A DNA stretch of 64,000 bases from Salinimicrobium sp035607535 (lineage in GTDB: Bacteria > Bacteroidota > Bacteroidia > Flavobacteriales > Flavobacteriaceae), in NCBI RefSeq assembly GCF_035607535.1, contig NZ_JAYDZX010000017.1:310001-374000 (forward strand), given 5' to 3'. The notes below the pieces were generated by a model. That model saw only the letters and a list, made by a program, of their open reading frames with translations, made no database searches and was not told the DNA's origin. Positions 8,796 to 17,007 of the stretch are shown piece after piece (positions within the stretch are counted from its first letter, which is position 1; every line of letters starts with the position of its first letter). The position numbers were made by a program, and so were the translations under genes.

Positions 8796-10157
8796 TTATT
8801 TATTCCAAAGTCCCGAAGCGATACCTGTTATTATTTTTTTTAGTTGAATTGGCGGCCATAAGACATTAATGGCCGCAACTAAAATCATGGAAAATAATAC
8901 ACCTGGTATACCCCACAATACACCGAAATAATAGGCTAGGGGAATATGAATTATAGCTTCTAAAAGTGTTATGTAGAACTGCAGTCGGATTTTTCCAATT
9001 CCATTCAGAAAAGTTCCATAAATTGTCCACCTCATAAAAAGAGAGAAGTAAACTAACATAAGAAATAAAATAAAGTAATCCACTTTTAGTGCCTCACCTA
9101 TCCATAACTGGTAAATAAACTCCGAACCTAGAATAAGAAGTATTCCACCTAGAGTAAATACCATCCATAACTGGTTTAGCGACTTCAATGATTTTCTAAT
9201 CCAATTTATGTCATTCTTACTGAAAGCTTCAGTCGTAGCCGACCAGAAAGGCATAGCAATAATAGCAAAAGCCATATGTATTAATCCTATGTACTTGTAG
9301 GCAATATTAAATTCTGTTACATCTGCAGGTCCACCAGTATGAGCGATAATTATATTGTTCGCCTGAAATAAAAATAAAGCAGTCAGTTGAATCAGGAAAA
9401 ATTTAGATCCTAAAGAAAGAACTGATTCGATAAGTGCTTTGTCATAATGGGAAAAAGACGGAGCGTAAATTCTGTATTTTCCAGAAAATATAATAATAGA
9501 TGAAAGAAATAATACAATTACCGGTGCTGAGGAAATGACTATGCCCAGCAATAATAAGGACGGTTCCAGGTTAAGCTTCACCAGACATAAGACAGCTATA
9601 AAAGCTGAAAGTTGTCCTAAGGTGACAACTAGTGAAGAAAATGCTGGCATTTGCAGTGCAAGCATTATTGATGTTATTAACTTAAATAAAAATTGCAAGG
9701 AGAACAGAAAGACAACCCAGGTAACAAGCCGAGTTAATTCCGGGTTCATCTCTGTAGGAGCATTTAAGAGCTCTGCCCAATTGAATAGTGGTATGATCGC
9801 AAATTGAAAAGCGATAATACAGATGGTTATAAAAAAAAGAGTTATATAAGTTGTACTAATATAAGATTTTGCCAATTGCTCTTTTCCTTCCGCAATAGCA
9901 GCCCCTAGTTTATTTCTCAGCCCGTGACCCAGACCAATATCAAAAAAGCCGATCCATCCGACAATTGTAGTAACTGTCAACCAGATGCCATAAATTTCAG
10001 TGTCTAAGACATCAATTAGAAGCGGAACAAAAGCTAAATTTAATAATATGCTTATTCCTTTGATTAAGAACATCAGAGAGATATTCTTCTTAGCTTTTAC
10101 GCTCCGAGTTTCTCCTCTAAAGATTTTATGTTTTATATTTTTTAAAGTTAATAGCAT
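8796..10157 (-). CDS. wzx: Polysaccharide flippase, Wzx (MATE-like/PST family)
   Basis: A 453-residue protein with about 12-14 membrane segments. It starts with a basic cytoplasmic tail and SLMFLIKGISILLNLAFVPLL, a first helix typical of the polysaccharide transporter family, then WLTVTTIVGWIGFFDIGLGHGLRNKLG, where the D-x-G-x-x-x-G-x-R-N-K pattern is characteristic. It translocates lipid-linked repeat units to the periplasmic side for Wzy. It is 14 nt upstream of the wzy gene and 25 nt downstream of the dehydrogenase gene. Confidence 0.9.
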   Translation of the reverse strand: MLLTLKNIKHKIFRGETRSVKAKKNISLMFLIKGISILLNLAFVPLLIDVLDTEIYGIWLTVTTIVGWIGFFDIGLGHGLRNKLGAAIAEGKEQLAKSYISTTYITLFFITICIIAFQFAIIPLFNWAELLNAPTEMNPELTRLVTWVVFLFSLQFLFKLITSIMLALQMPAFSSLVVTLGQLSAFIAVLCLVKLNLEPSLLLLGIVISSAPVIVLFLSSIIIFSGKYRIYAPSFSHYDKALIESVLSLGSKFFLIQLTALFLFQANNIIIAHTGGPADVTEFNIAYKYIGLIHMAFAIIAMPFWSATTEAFSKNDINWIRKSLKSLNQLWMVFTLGGILLILGSEFIYQLWIGEALKVDYFILFLMLVYFSLFMRWTIYGTFLNGIGKIRLQFYITLLEAIIHIPLAYYFGVLWGIPGVLFSMILVAAINVLWPPIQLKKIITGIASGLWNK

Positions 10158-10182
10158 TGAAAAATTTACTAAAAACTATGTT

Positions 10183-11586
10183 CTATAAAGAGTAAATACC
10201 TGGAAGTTTCAAGGCTCCCTTCACATCATAAACAACCGCATCTTTATTTTTGAGGAAATCAATTTCCATTTGTAGGAATTCTTTATGAGCTACCGTCAAC
10301 ACCACCGCATCAAATTTCTCCTTGGGAAGAATATTGTCGCTTTGCAGACCATATTCGTGCATTACCTCCGCAGGATTCGCCAGGGGATCGTAAATTGTCA
10401 CTTGAGTACCATACTCCTGTAGTTGTTTTACAACATCCACAGCTTTTGTGTTTCGAACATCCGGGCAGTTTTCTTTAAAAGTGATTCCCAGTACCAGGAT
10501 GTTGGCTCCTTTTACTTTTAAATCGTTTTGCAGCATTAGCTTAATAACTTCAGATGCCACATATTGTCCCATAGAGTCATTCATCCTCCTCCCGGCCAAA
10601 ATTATTTCCGGATGATATCCCAATTCTTGTGCCTTTTGCGCCAGGTAATAAGGATCTACCCCAATGCAGTGTCCGCCCACCAGACCGGGTTTAAAGGGTA
10701 GGAAATTCCATTTGGTTCCTGCTGCATCTAAAACATCATTGGTATCGATCTCCATTCTATTAAAGATCTTGGCCAACTCGTTTACAAAGGCAATATTTAT
10801 GTCCCGCTGAGAATTTTCGATTACCTTGGCGGCCTCGGCTACTTTTATAGTAGGAGCCAAATGGGTGCCGGCGGTGATAACACTTTTGTATAGGTCGTCG
10901 ACTTTTCTTCCAATTTCCGGAGTGGAACCTGAAGTGACTTTTAAGATCTTTTCTACCGTATGCTCCTTGTCTCCCGGATTGATCCTTTCAGGGGAATAAC
11001 CCACAAAGAAATCTTTGTTGAATTTGAGGTTGCTAAATTCTTCCAGCACAGGCACGCACTCTTCCTCGGTAGCACCGGGATAAACTGTAGATTCATAGAT
11101 CACTATGTCTCCTGTTTTTAATACTCTTCCCACACTCTCGCTGGCTTTATAAAGGGGAGTCAGATCGGGGCGATTGTTTTTGTCCACCGGAGTTGGAACG
11201 GTGATGATGTAGTAATTGCAGTCCTGGATGTCTCCGAGGTCTCTGGTAATGTACAAGCCGGTTGTCGGTTGTGAGTTGTCGGTTGTCGGTTTTGCTTCCT
11301 TGGTGCTGCCATTCAATCGGGAAGGAGTATTCCAATGCCCTGCTATAGCAAGTTCTTCACCTTCCTTTGGCATCTCGATAGGCAGCGGATATTTCTTTAG
11401 CAGTACTGCCTGCAGCACTTCATCTTCCACTTCCAGAGTGGAATCATGACCTTTTTGAAGTTCCTCCACACGTTTGGCGTTTATGTCAAAACCTATAACA
11501 GGATATTTAGTGGCGAAAAGTCTGGCAAGGGGAAGGCCAACATAGCCAAGGCCTATTACTGCTATTTTTGGAGAATCTGTATTCAT
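10183..11586 (-). CDS. tviB: UDP-N-acetyl-hexosamine dehydrogenase, TviB/WbpO/WbpA type, with in-frame repeat insert
   Basis: A 467-residue UDP-sugar 6-dehydrogenase. It has IAVIGLGYVGLPLARLFA (NAD site), IITVPTPVDKNNRPDL, VIYESTVYPGATEEECV, GYSPERINPGDKEHT, SQRDINIAFVNELAKIF, LPFKPGLVGGHCIGVDPYYL (catalytic Cys in GGHCIG) and FKENCPDVRNTK. It oxidises C6 of UDP-GlcNAc or UDP-GalNAc to the uronate. The family is usually about 425 residues; the extra 40 or so lie at residues 66-109 and contain PTTDNSQPTT, translated from a word-like repeat that is intergenic elsewhere in the window. All active-site motifs are intact. It is the first enzyme gene after the antiterminator and leader. Confidence 0.92.
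   Translation of the reverse strand: MNTDSPKIAVIGLGYVGLPLARLFATKYPVIGFDINAKRVEELQKGHDSTLEVEDEVLQAVLLKKYPLPIEMPKEGEELAIAGHWNTPSRLNGSTKEAKPTTDNSQPTTGLYITRDLGDIQDCNYYIITVPTPVDKNNRPDLTPLYKASESVGRVLKTGDIVIYESTVYPGATEEECVPVLEEFSNLKFNKDFFVGYSPERINPGDKEHTVEKILKVTSGSTPEIGRKVDDLYKSVITAGTHLAPTIKVAEAAKVIENSQRDINIAFVNELAKIFNRMEIDTNDVLDAAGTKWNFLPFKPGLVGGHCIGVDPYYLAQKAQELGYHPEIILAGRRMNDSMGQYVASEVIKLMLQNDLKVKGANILVLGITFKENCPDVRNTKAVDVVKQLQEYGTQVTIYDPLANPAEVMHEYGLQSDNILPKEKFDAVVLTVAHKEFLQMEIDFLKNKDAVVYDVKGALKLPGIYSL
11260..11391 (-). repeat. In-frame repeat insertion inside the dehydrogenase gene
   Basis: Residues 66-109 of the dehydrogenase do not fit the family. The core at 11259-11292 is a degenerate tandem of GTTGTCGG, GTTGTGA and GTTGTCGG words. 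The same word pattern occurs inside the methyltransferase gene near 61.9 kb. Length is kept in frame. The exact limits of the insert are estimated from recalled family sequences. Confidence 0.7.
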
Positions 11587-12533
11587 GTTTTATTTATTAG
11601 GAGTCGATAGTTCGGTCCACCTTCGCTAATACTTCGGCGGATAAAAGTTCATAGAAGGAACGATTTATTCGGCAATTTTTTATGTTCTTTATGTACGTGT
11701 AATTAGGTCCGGGATATCCGGGTTGCTGCCCTACCTTCCGTTGCCTGTGATCCTGTAGGGAGTGGATGCAGGGTACGGAAAGGAAGATAATTGGCATTCT
11801 TATGTTTTCGACTTTTCAGGAGGGTAGGGGCTCTTGAAAAGAAGTATTCAGTGGTCGGTGATCAGTGGGCAGTTAATCTTGAATTTTAAATTTTGAACCC
11901 GAAATTCCGCCTGCGGAGGCCACGGCTTCGCCGTTCTCAGTCCCAAAAACTTATGGCCTGCAGTCCGACAAAATGCATGAAAATCCGTTTAACGGGATCA
12001 TGTTAATTGCGCCTGCAAATATATTTGTTAACTTTTGTTTAAGACAAATTGTTAGTGTTAAATTCTGCTGCAGTTATGAACAAGATGATAAAAGAGTGTT
12101 GATTTTACGGTTTTCCGTAAAGAAAATTGAGCAGGAGGTGGGAGGGCAGAATAATTAAAGAAGTTGAATAAATAGAAGGTGGTCAGGTAAAATTTGTAAG
12201 AAAACGTTTGCGCACTCCGTTCTCAGTTTTCGGTTCTCAGTTGTGGGTTAATTCTGTAGGCTAGAAAGAGCCGCGAATGCAGGAATTTATTTCGAGAAGC
12301 AAGAGCCAAGTCGGTGAAATGATTAAAGATTAAGGAATAATGGTTAATTAGTGATAACTTAATTATTAGTTCCACAATTGATTTTCTGACCATTTAAAGG
12401 TTTCCCGCAGATCGCGCAGATCTTCACAGAGACAAAAGAAACAAGCTCTGATTCAAATTTAGCTTTGAACAAAAGAGCTAAAGGCTAAAAGCTAGTGGCC
12501 AAAAGCTTTTTAGGAATCACTAATCACCAATCC
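11587..12533 (-). other. 947-nt leader between antiterminator and polysaccharide genes; no gene seen
   Basis: No convincing gene lies between the NusG-like gene and the dehydrogenase. The stretch holds word repeats at 11848-11873 (cagtggtcggtgatcagtgg type), 12217-12250 (gttctcag words), 12401-12426 (cccgcagatcgcgcagat) and 12475-12508 (gctaaaggctaaaagct). In Bacteroides capsule loci an UpxY-type NusG paralogue acts on the long leader to stop early termination; this layout is the same. No clear intrinsic terminator was seen by eye. Confidence 0.5.
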
Positions 12534-13013
12534 TTACTTTTCCAGAACATCCGAACCCCTCACATTCACCACCAGTCCGAGACTTTGCAGGATTAATTTA
12601 AGACGTTTGTTGCCGATCTCCTGTACAATAGCTTCTTTGTCTTTGAAGCTGCCATTGGAGATGATGAGGCGGTCGCCGGGGGAGAGGTGGCTGACTTCCA
12701 CATTTTCCACCCGCTCGTCTTCCAACCATGCTTTGATCGTTTTTATCTCCTCATCACGAACAATGGCGGGTTTGCCAAGCCAGAAAAGATATTGAACCAC
12801 TCCGGGAGTTTCAAAGACTTTAGCCCGGTCTTTATCTTCCAGATGTACAAAAACATAGGATTTAAAAAGGGGAGTGGTGACTTTTTTTTTGCGGTCGCTC
12901 CATTGGCGGACTTCCGTGATTTGAGGACAATAAGCTTCTATTCCCTGTTCCTCAAGTTCCTTAGCGACTTTTCTTTCCCACCGCGGCTTTGTGTACAGGG
13001 CGTACCAGTTCAT
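12534..13013 (-). CDS. NusG-like (UpxY/RfaH-type) transcription antiterminator
   Basis: A 159-residue protein. It starts MNWYALYTKPRWERKVAKEL, the standard start of the NGN domain, has LFKSYVFVHLEDKDR and VVQYLFWLGKPA in the middle, and ends with a KOW motif (LSPGDRLIISNGSFKDKEAIV). A longer frame back to 13175 exists, but its extra residues (LANLQIFKSTNF) are translated from an agatttgaagattt repeat, so the ATG at 13013 is the true start. Specialised NusG paralogues in Bacteroidota sit first in capsule or exopolysaccharide operons and allow RNA polymerase to read through the leader. Being directly upstream of this locus on the same strand, it very probably controls it. Confidence 0.9.
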   Translation of the reverse strand: MNWYALYTKPRWERKVAKELEEQGIEAYCPQITEVRQWSDRKKKVTTPLFKSYVFVHLEDKDRAKVFETPGVVQYLFWLGKPAIVRDEEIKTIKAWLEDERVENVEVSHLSPGDRLIISNGSFKDKEAIVQEIGNKRLKLILQSLGLVVNVRGSDVLEK

Positions 13014-13113
13014 ATGGATTTTTCTGTTGATTTGATTATGTCTTTTCTGCGGTAGGGAAGCAGAAATTATAAATGGAAGAGTTTCTTCCAGAGAGATACA
13101 AAAATAAGAAAAA

Positions 13114-13155
13114 TTGGTAGATTTGAAGATTTGAAGATTGGCTAATTTGAAGATG
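13114..13155. repeat. agatttgaag word repeat
   Basis: Degenerate tandem of agatttga/agatttgaaga units just upstream of the antiterminator gene. It extends the open frame of that gene artificially at its N-terminal side. Further word repeats follow: gccacggatgcacagatg at about 13170 and gccacgaattcacgaatt at about 13262. Confidence 0.7.
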
Positions 13156-13303
13156 ATTACCCGCAACTTTGCCACGGATGCACAGATGTTCGTTGATTAT
13201 TAATTCGGGATTGGTAATTAGAGAATCTTTAAGGGGATAAATTGAGATGCAATTAAAAAAGCCACGAATTCACGAATTTGTTCTCTTTACTGCAACTTTT
13301 TAC

Positions 13304-14223
13304 GGTTCCCTTTAGGGCCAGGGTAAAACGGGAAAAGGTGGAGCAAATTTCCCACCCTGCCTATCGGCACCCCTCCTGAGGAGGGGACTTTTCCAGAAAC
13401 ATTTGTAGGAGCAAGAATTTTCTGTAGTTGTAATAGGGCCCACGCTAACGTTGCAGGGCCACCAGCTAAAGGCTTTTAGGGTCAGAAAGGGAAGGTCTAA
13501 AAGTAAAACAGAGGAAGCTTTTCACTCCTCTAGCAGGAGATTGCTTCAGTCGTCCCGAAGTCTCGGGACTCCTTCGCAGAGACGGTAAAAAGCCAACAGC
13601 CAATGGCTAAGGGGTTTAAAGACGGTCAACTGGTGACCGGCAACACGTTTCCGCCAAGAACCAAAGGCTATGTCTAAAAGTTCCAGTGCTTTTCCCGGTT
13701 CCCTTTGGAGTGTGGCGTAAAACGGGAAAAGGCGGAGCAATATTTACCACCCTGTCTATCGGCACCCCTCCTGAGGAGGGGACTTTTCCAGAAATATTTG
13801 TAGGAGCAAGAATTTTCTGTAGTTGTAATAAGGCCCACGGCTAACGTTGCAGGGCCACCAGCTAAATGCTTTTAGGGTCAGAAAGGGAAGGTCTAAAAGT
13901 AAAACAGAGGAAGCTTTTCACTCCTTGAGCAGGAGATTGCTTCAGTCGTCCCGAAGTCTCGGGACTCCTTTGCAAAGACGGTAAAAAGCCAACAGCCAAA
14001 AACTACGGGCTTTAAAGGCGGGCAACTGGTGACCGGCAACACGACAAAAACACAACCATTAATAGCTGCAAGGTGAAACTTGTAAATTTTTTCCGCCAAA
14101 AACCGAAGGCTATTTCTAAAAGATCCAGTGCTTTTCCCGGCTCCCTTTAGGGTCAGGGTAAAACGGGAAAAGGCGGAGTAAATTTCCCACCCCGCCTATC
14201 GGCACCCCTCCGAAGGAGAGGAC
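13304..14223. repeat. Tandem direct duplication of a ~400-bp non-coding unit, 2 full copies plus a partial one
   Basis: Copy 1 is 13304-13696, copy 2 is 13697-14138 and a partial third is 14139-14223. Shared blocks include ggttccctttagggc, gtaaaacgggaaaaggyggag, tatcggcacccctcctgagg, gtaggagcaagaattttctg, ttgcagggccaccagctaa and cagtcgtcccgaagtctcgg. Copy 2 has about 50 extra bases near 14042-14090. Short frames inside (13546-13740 and 13893-14099, minus) are translations of the repeat, not genes. Confidence 0.85.
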
Positions 14224-14340
14224 TAAAAAGAGAAAAAAAAGTAATCAACAACAGATAATTAGAAAAATTTAGTAGGCCGTATTCAGTGGTCAGGCAGTTT
14301 TAAAAGTTGAAGAAAAGCTTATCGAAAGAATTCCAAAGAA

Positions 14341-14398
14341 ACCGGCAACAGGCAACAGGCAACCCGCAACACGTAACCCCGACCCGCAACCCGCAACA
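14341..14398. repeat. ggcaac/cccgcaac word repeat
   Basis: A degenerate tandem of ggcaaca, ggcaac, cccgcaac and cgtaac words. The complementary version occurs at 59281-59350. Confidence 0.75.
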
Positions 14399-14433
14399 GA
14401 ACTATTTCGTACTTCTAATTTCTACATTCGTAG

Positions 14434-15081
14434 TTATTCTTGTTTTACACTAACATCCGTAAAATACAACTCAAAACTCCCGTCTGCATTTTTGTGCATT
14501 TTGGCAATAGCGATCCCTTCATGTACTTCATAATCCTCCCAGGTGGTGGCGAAAGGATTTTCCCTACTGCCGCCAGATAGGTACACCCATTCTTTGATCA
14601 TATAATCGTCACCAAAATAGACTTCATACATATCACCGGGAGTATAACCGGCTCCGTCGGGATATTTTACAGTTATTCGTTGCATCTGTTCGCCGCTGAT
14701 GGGCGCTGTAGCCTCTTCTGAATATTCCCATTCCATCTCATCCCACACCAGGTGAAACGGAAATAGTAGCCAGTACTGATCGTTGATGAACCGCTGATCT
14801 GTCTTCTCGTTTTCCGCGGCTTCTGTTTTGTGGTTATAGGTTACCGTGCTGTCGGGAGTGGTGAGGGTAACCATATCTGTCTTCGGGTTCCAGGTCCAGG
14901 CCCTGCTGGTTCTTAAGGTATCATTGACTCTGACATTGAAGGTGTAGCGGAGTTCCTCCACATCTTCAAAATTTTGGATGCCGTTTGCTTCGGCTATTTT
15001 TTGGACTATGGTTTGTTCTTCTTTTTGAGAGCAGGAGGTGAGGAGAGTCAGGAGTGAGAGAAGGAGAATGAGTTTTTTCAT
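14434..15081 (-). CDS. Conserved lipoprotein of unknown function
   Basis: A 215-residue protein. MKKLILLLSLLTLLTSCSQKEE is a clear lipoprotein signal with lipobox LTSC, so the mature protein is attached through Cys18. A longer frame from 15132 is rejected because it would bury the signal peptide. The mature part is rich in beta-strand patterns with many aromatic residues (ELRYTFNV, SRAWTWNP, YWLLFPFHLVW, DYMIKEWVYL), which resembles the LolA-like beta-sheet folds of several flavobacterial lipoprotein families. I do not recognise the family with certainty. It stands alone between repeat regions. Confidence 0.78.
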   Translation of the reverse strand: MKKLILLLSLLTLLTSCSQKEEQTIVQKIAEANGIQNFEDVEELRYTFNVRVNDTLRTSRAWTWNPKTDMVTLTTPDSTVTYNHKTEAAENEKTDQRFINDQYWLLFPFHLVWDEMEWEYSEEATAPISGEQMQRITVKYPDGAGYTPGDMYEVYFGDDYMIKEWVYLSGGSRENPFATTWEDYEVHEGIAIAKMHKNADGSFELYFTDVSVKQE

Positions 15082-15413
15082 GGTAATTCTTAGTTGGTAC
15101 GGGTAAAGATAAGGAATGTGTAAGCATTTCATTTTTTATTGAATAAAAAAGAAGCAATCCAATTTTTTAAAAAGTTTTGTGCCTAAACCTGATAACGTCA
15201 CCTTCAGCAGGCAATTTTTGGAGATCTCCACTTTGAGGTTTCCGCCCGTACCAACCATACCTGTCTGTTTTGCTTCCGCGAAAAATTTTAAAATCTGCCG
15301 GAAAGAGGCCAGGAAGATATTTTGAAAAAGATTTCTTCCTTTAAATCATTACAGCCTGATTTTTAGAATTAAAAGCATAAGTTGTTGGATGTGAGATTTG
15401 TCAAATTTGATCG

Positions 15414-15421
15414 TATCTTTG
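15414..15421 (+). promoter_or_regulatory. Probable -7 promoter element for rimO
   Basis: TATCTTTG matches the Bacteroidota -7 consensus TAnnTTTG. It lies about 84 nt upstream of the rimO ATG. I saw no clean -33 TTG at the usual 19-bp distance. A transcript starting here leaves a 75-80-nt leader that contains the hairpin at 15449-15483. Confidence 0.5.
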
Positions 15422-15448
15422 CAGCCCTTTTAGAAATCTTTCATTTTG

Positions 15449-15483
15449 AAACCTCAGAGGTTTCAGAAACCTGTGAGGTTTTT
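15449..15483 (+). promoter_or_regulatory. Hairpin in rimO leader, attenuator-like
   Basis: Two 16-nt arms, AAACCTCAGAGGTTTC and GAAACCTGTGAGGTTT, are complementary except for one position, with almost no loop, and are followed by TT. It looks like an intrinsic terminator between promoter and gene, but the T run is short. It may equally be just a copy of the aacctc/gaggtt palindrome family also seen at 16892. Confidence 0.45.
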
Positions 15484-15504
15484 AAATTGTTGATAAGTAA
15501 GTGT

Positions 15505-16860
15505 ATGAGAACAAAGTCGTTAAAGAAGAACAGGATCAATGTGGTCACCCTTGGCTGTAGCAAGAATGTCTATGACAGTGAAGTTTTGATGGGGCAGTTG
15601 AAGGCAAACAACAAGGATGTGGTGCATGAGCAGGAGGGAAATATTGTGGTGATCAATACCTGTGGCTTTATTGATAACGCAAAAGAACAGTCGGTAAATA
15701 CCATTTTAGAGTACGTAGAGCTGAAGGAGCAAGGTGAAGTGGATAAAGTCTTCGTGACCGGATGTCTCAGCGAGCGCTATAAGCCAGATCTGGTTAAAGA
15801 GATCCCGGACGTGGACCAGTACTTCGGAACTACCGAACTGCCTGAACTTCTTGCCGCACTTGAAGCCGATTATAAGCATGAACTGGTTGGAGAGCGGTTA
15901 ACTACTACTCCGAAAAATTATGCTTACCTGAAGATCGCTGAAGGTTGTGACAGGCCGTGTTCTTTTTGTGCTATTCCGCTAATGCGTGGGAAACACAAAT
16001 CCACACCCATTGAAAACCTGGTGGAGGAAGCAAGGAAACTTGCCGCACAGGGAGTGAAGGAACTAATTCTTATCGCGCAGGATCTTACCTACTACGGATT
16101 AGACCTCTATAAAAAGCGAAATTTAGCCGAACTTCTTGAAAACCTGGTGAAGGTGGAGGGAATTGAATGGATAAGGTTACACTATGCCTTCCCAACCGGA
16201 TTTCCTATGGATGTGCTGGACCTGATGAAGCGAGAGTTGAAGATCTGTAATTATCTGGATATCCCTTTGCAGCATATTTCAGATGATCTCCTGAAGTCCA
16301 TGCGCCGCGGAACTACCCAAGAAAAAACTACTAATCTGCTGAAGGAATTTCGCAACAGGGTTCCGGAAATGGCAATTCGAACCACTCTTATTGTTGGCTA
16401 TCCCGGGGAGACCGAAACACATTTTCAGGAGCTGAAGCAGTGGGTGAAAGATATGCGTTTTGAACGCCTTGGATGTTTTACTTATTCTCATGAGGAGAAC
16501 ACCCACGCTTATAATCTTGAAGATGATGTGCCGCAGGAAGTGAAGCAGGAAAGGGCTAATGAGATAATGGAAATCCAGTCGCAGATCTCCTGGGAACTTA
16601 ATCAGCAAAAAATCGGAAAAACCTTTAGAGTTGTCATTGACAGAAAGGAAGGGGAGAACTATGTGGGGAGAACAGAGCATGATTCCCCCGATGTTGATAA
16701 CGAGGTACACATCGATGCGACAAAGATCTACCTGAAAACCGGAGATTTTTACGATGTCAAGATCACAGATGCTGCCGATTTTGACCTTTTTGGAGAGCCT
16801 GTAAACGCGAACGCAGAAAAGCCGAAGCGGAAGGAGCTGTTCAAAACGAGTGGTCAGTGA
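15505..16860 (+). CDS. rimO: Ribosomal protein S12 methylthiotransferase RimO
   Basis: A 451-residue radical-SAM methylthiotransferase. The UPF0004 domain has Cys18 (TLGCSKN), Cys53 (NTCGFI) and Cys87 (TGCLSERY) for the auxiliary cluster. The radical SAM motif is C148-x3-C152-x2-C155 (EGCDRPCSFCAIP), followed by HYAFPTGFP and IPLQHISDDLLKSMRRG. A TRAM domain closes the protein. It adds the methylthio group to Asp of ribosomal protein S12. The open frame extends to 15382, but that extension covers the -7 element and leader hairpin, so the ATG at 15505 is used. The last residues, SGQ plus the stop, come from a gtggtcagtgatc repeat. Confidence 0.95.
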   Translation: MRTKSLKKNRINVVTLGCSKNVYDSEVLMGQLKANNKDVVHEQEGNIVVINTCGFIDNAKEQSVNTILEYVELKEQGEVDKVFVTGCLSERYKPDLVKEIPDVDQYFGTTELPELLAALEADYKHELVGERLTTTPKNYAYLKIAEGCDRPCSFCAIPLMRGKHKSTPIENLVEEARKLAAQGVKELILIAQDLTYYGLDLYKKRNLAELLENLVKVEGIEWIRLHYAFPTGFPMDVLDLMKRELKICNYLDIPLQHISDDLLKSMRRGTTQEKTTNLLKEFRNRVPEMAIRTTLIVGYPGETETHFQELKQWVKDMRFERLGCFTYSHEENTHAYNLEDDVPQEVKQERANEIMEIQSQISWELNQQKIGKTFRVVIDRKEGENYVGRTEHDSPDVDNEVHIDATKIYLKTGDFYDVKITDAADFDLFGEPVNANAEKPKRKELFKTSGQ

Positions 16861-16878
16861 TCGGTGATCAGGGATCAG
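16849..16878. repeat. gtcagtgatcggtgatcag repeat overlapping the rimO stop codon
   Basis: The repeat gagtggtcagtgatcggtga continues to 16878. In rimO reading frame it supplies AGT GGT CAG TGA, so the gene ends inside it. Related copies lie at 11848, 54695 and 60153. Confidence 0.75.
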
Positions 16879-16891
16879 AATGTTGTTGTAT

Positions 16892-16929
16892 AAACCTCTC
16901 AGCTCTTCAAGAGCTGAGAGGTTTTTTTT
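16892..16929 (+). terminator. Intrinsic terminator after rimO
   Basis: Perfect inverted repeat AAACCTCTCAGCTCTT / AAGAGCTGAGAGGTTT with a two-base loop, followed by a run of T. It lies 32 nt after the rimO stop. Confidence 0.85.
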
Positions 16930-16942
16930 CTTAGACCACTGC

Positions 16943-16975
16943 AACCCTTTTAGGGTTCGAAACCCTGAAAGGGTT
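16943..16975. repeat. aaccctttt/aaagggtt palindrome
   Basis: AACCCTTTTAGGGTT and AACCCTGAAAGGGTT are complementary but for one base, with a 3-base loop. It directly follows the rimO terminator and has no T tract of its own. Confidence 0.6.
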
Positions 16976-17007
16976 ATTCTTTGAATTCATTTTATGGCAT
17001 TGACTCG

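Noticed and set aside
11597..11797. 66-residue minus-strand frame in the polysaccharide leader
   Set aside because: No family motif, and part of its translation (EVLAKVDRT) looks like repeat words; no promoter or conserved start.
13546..14099. Two short minus-strand frames (13546-13740 and 13893-14099)
   Set aside because: They lie in the two copies of the tandem duplication and translate the same non-coding words in different contexts.
16279..16944. 221-residue minus-strand frame opposite rimO
   Set aside because: It is antisense to conserved rimO sequence and has no features of its own.
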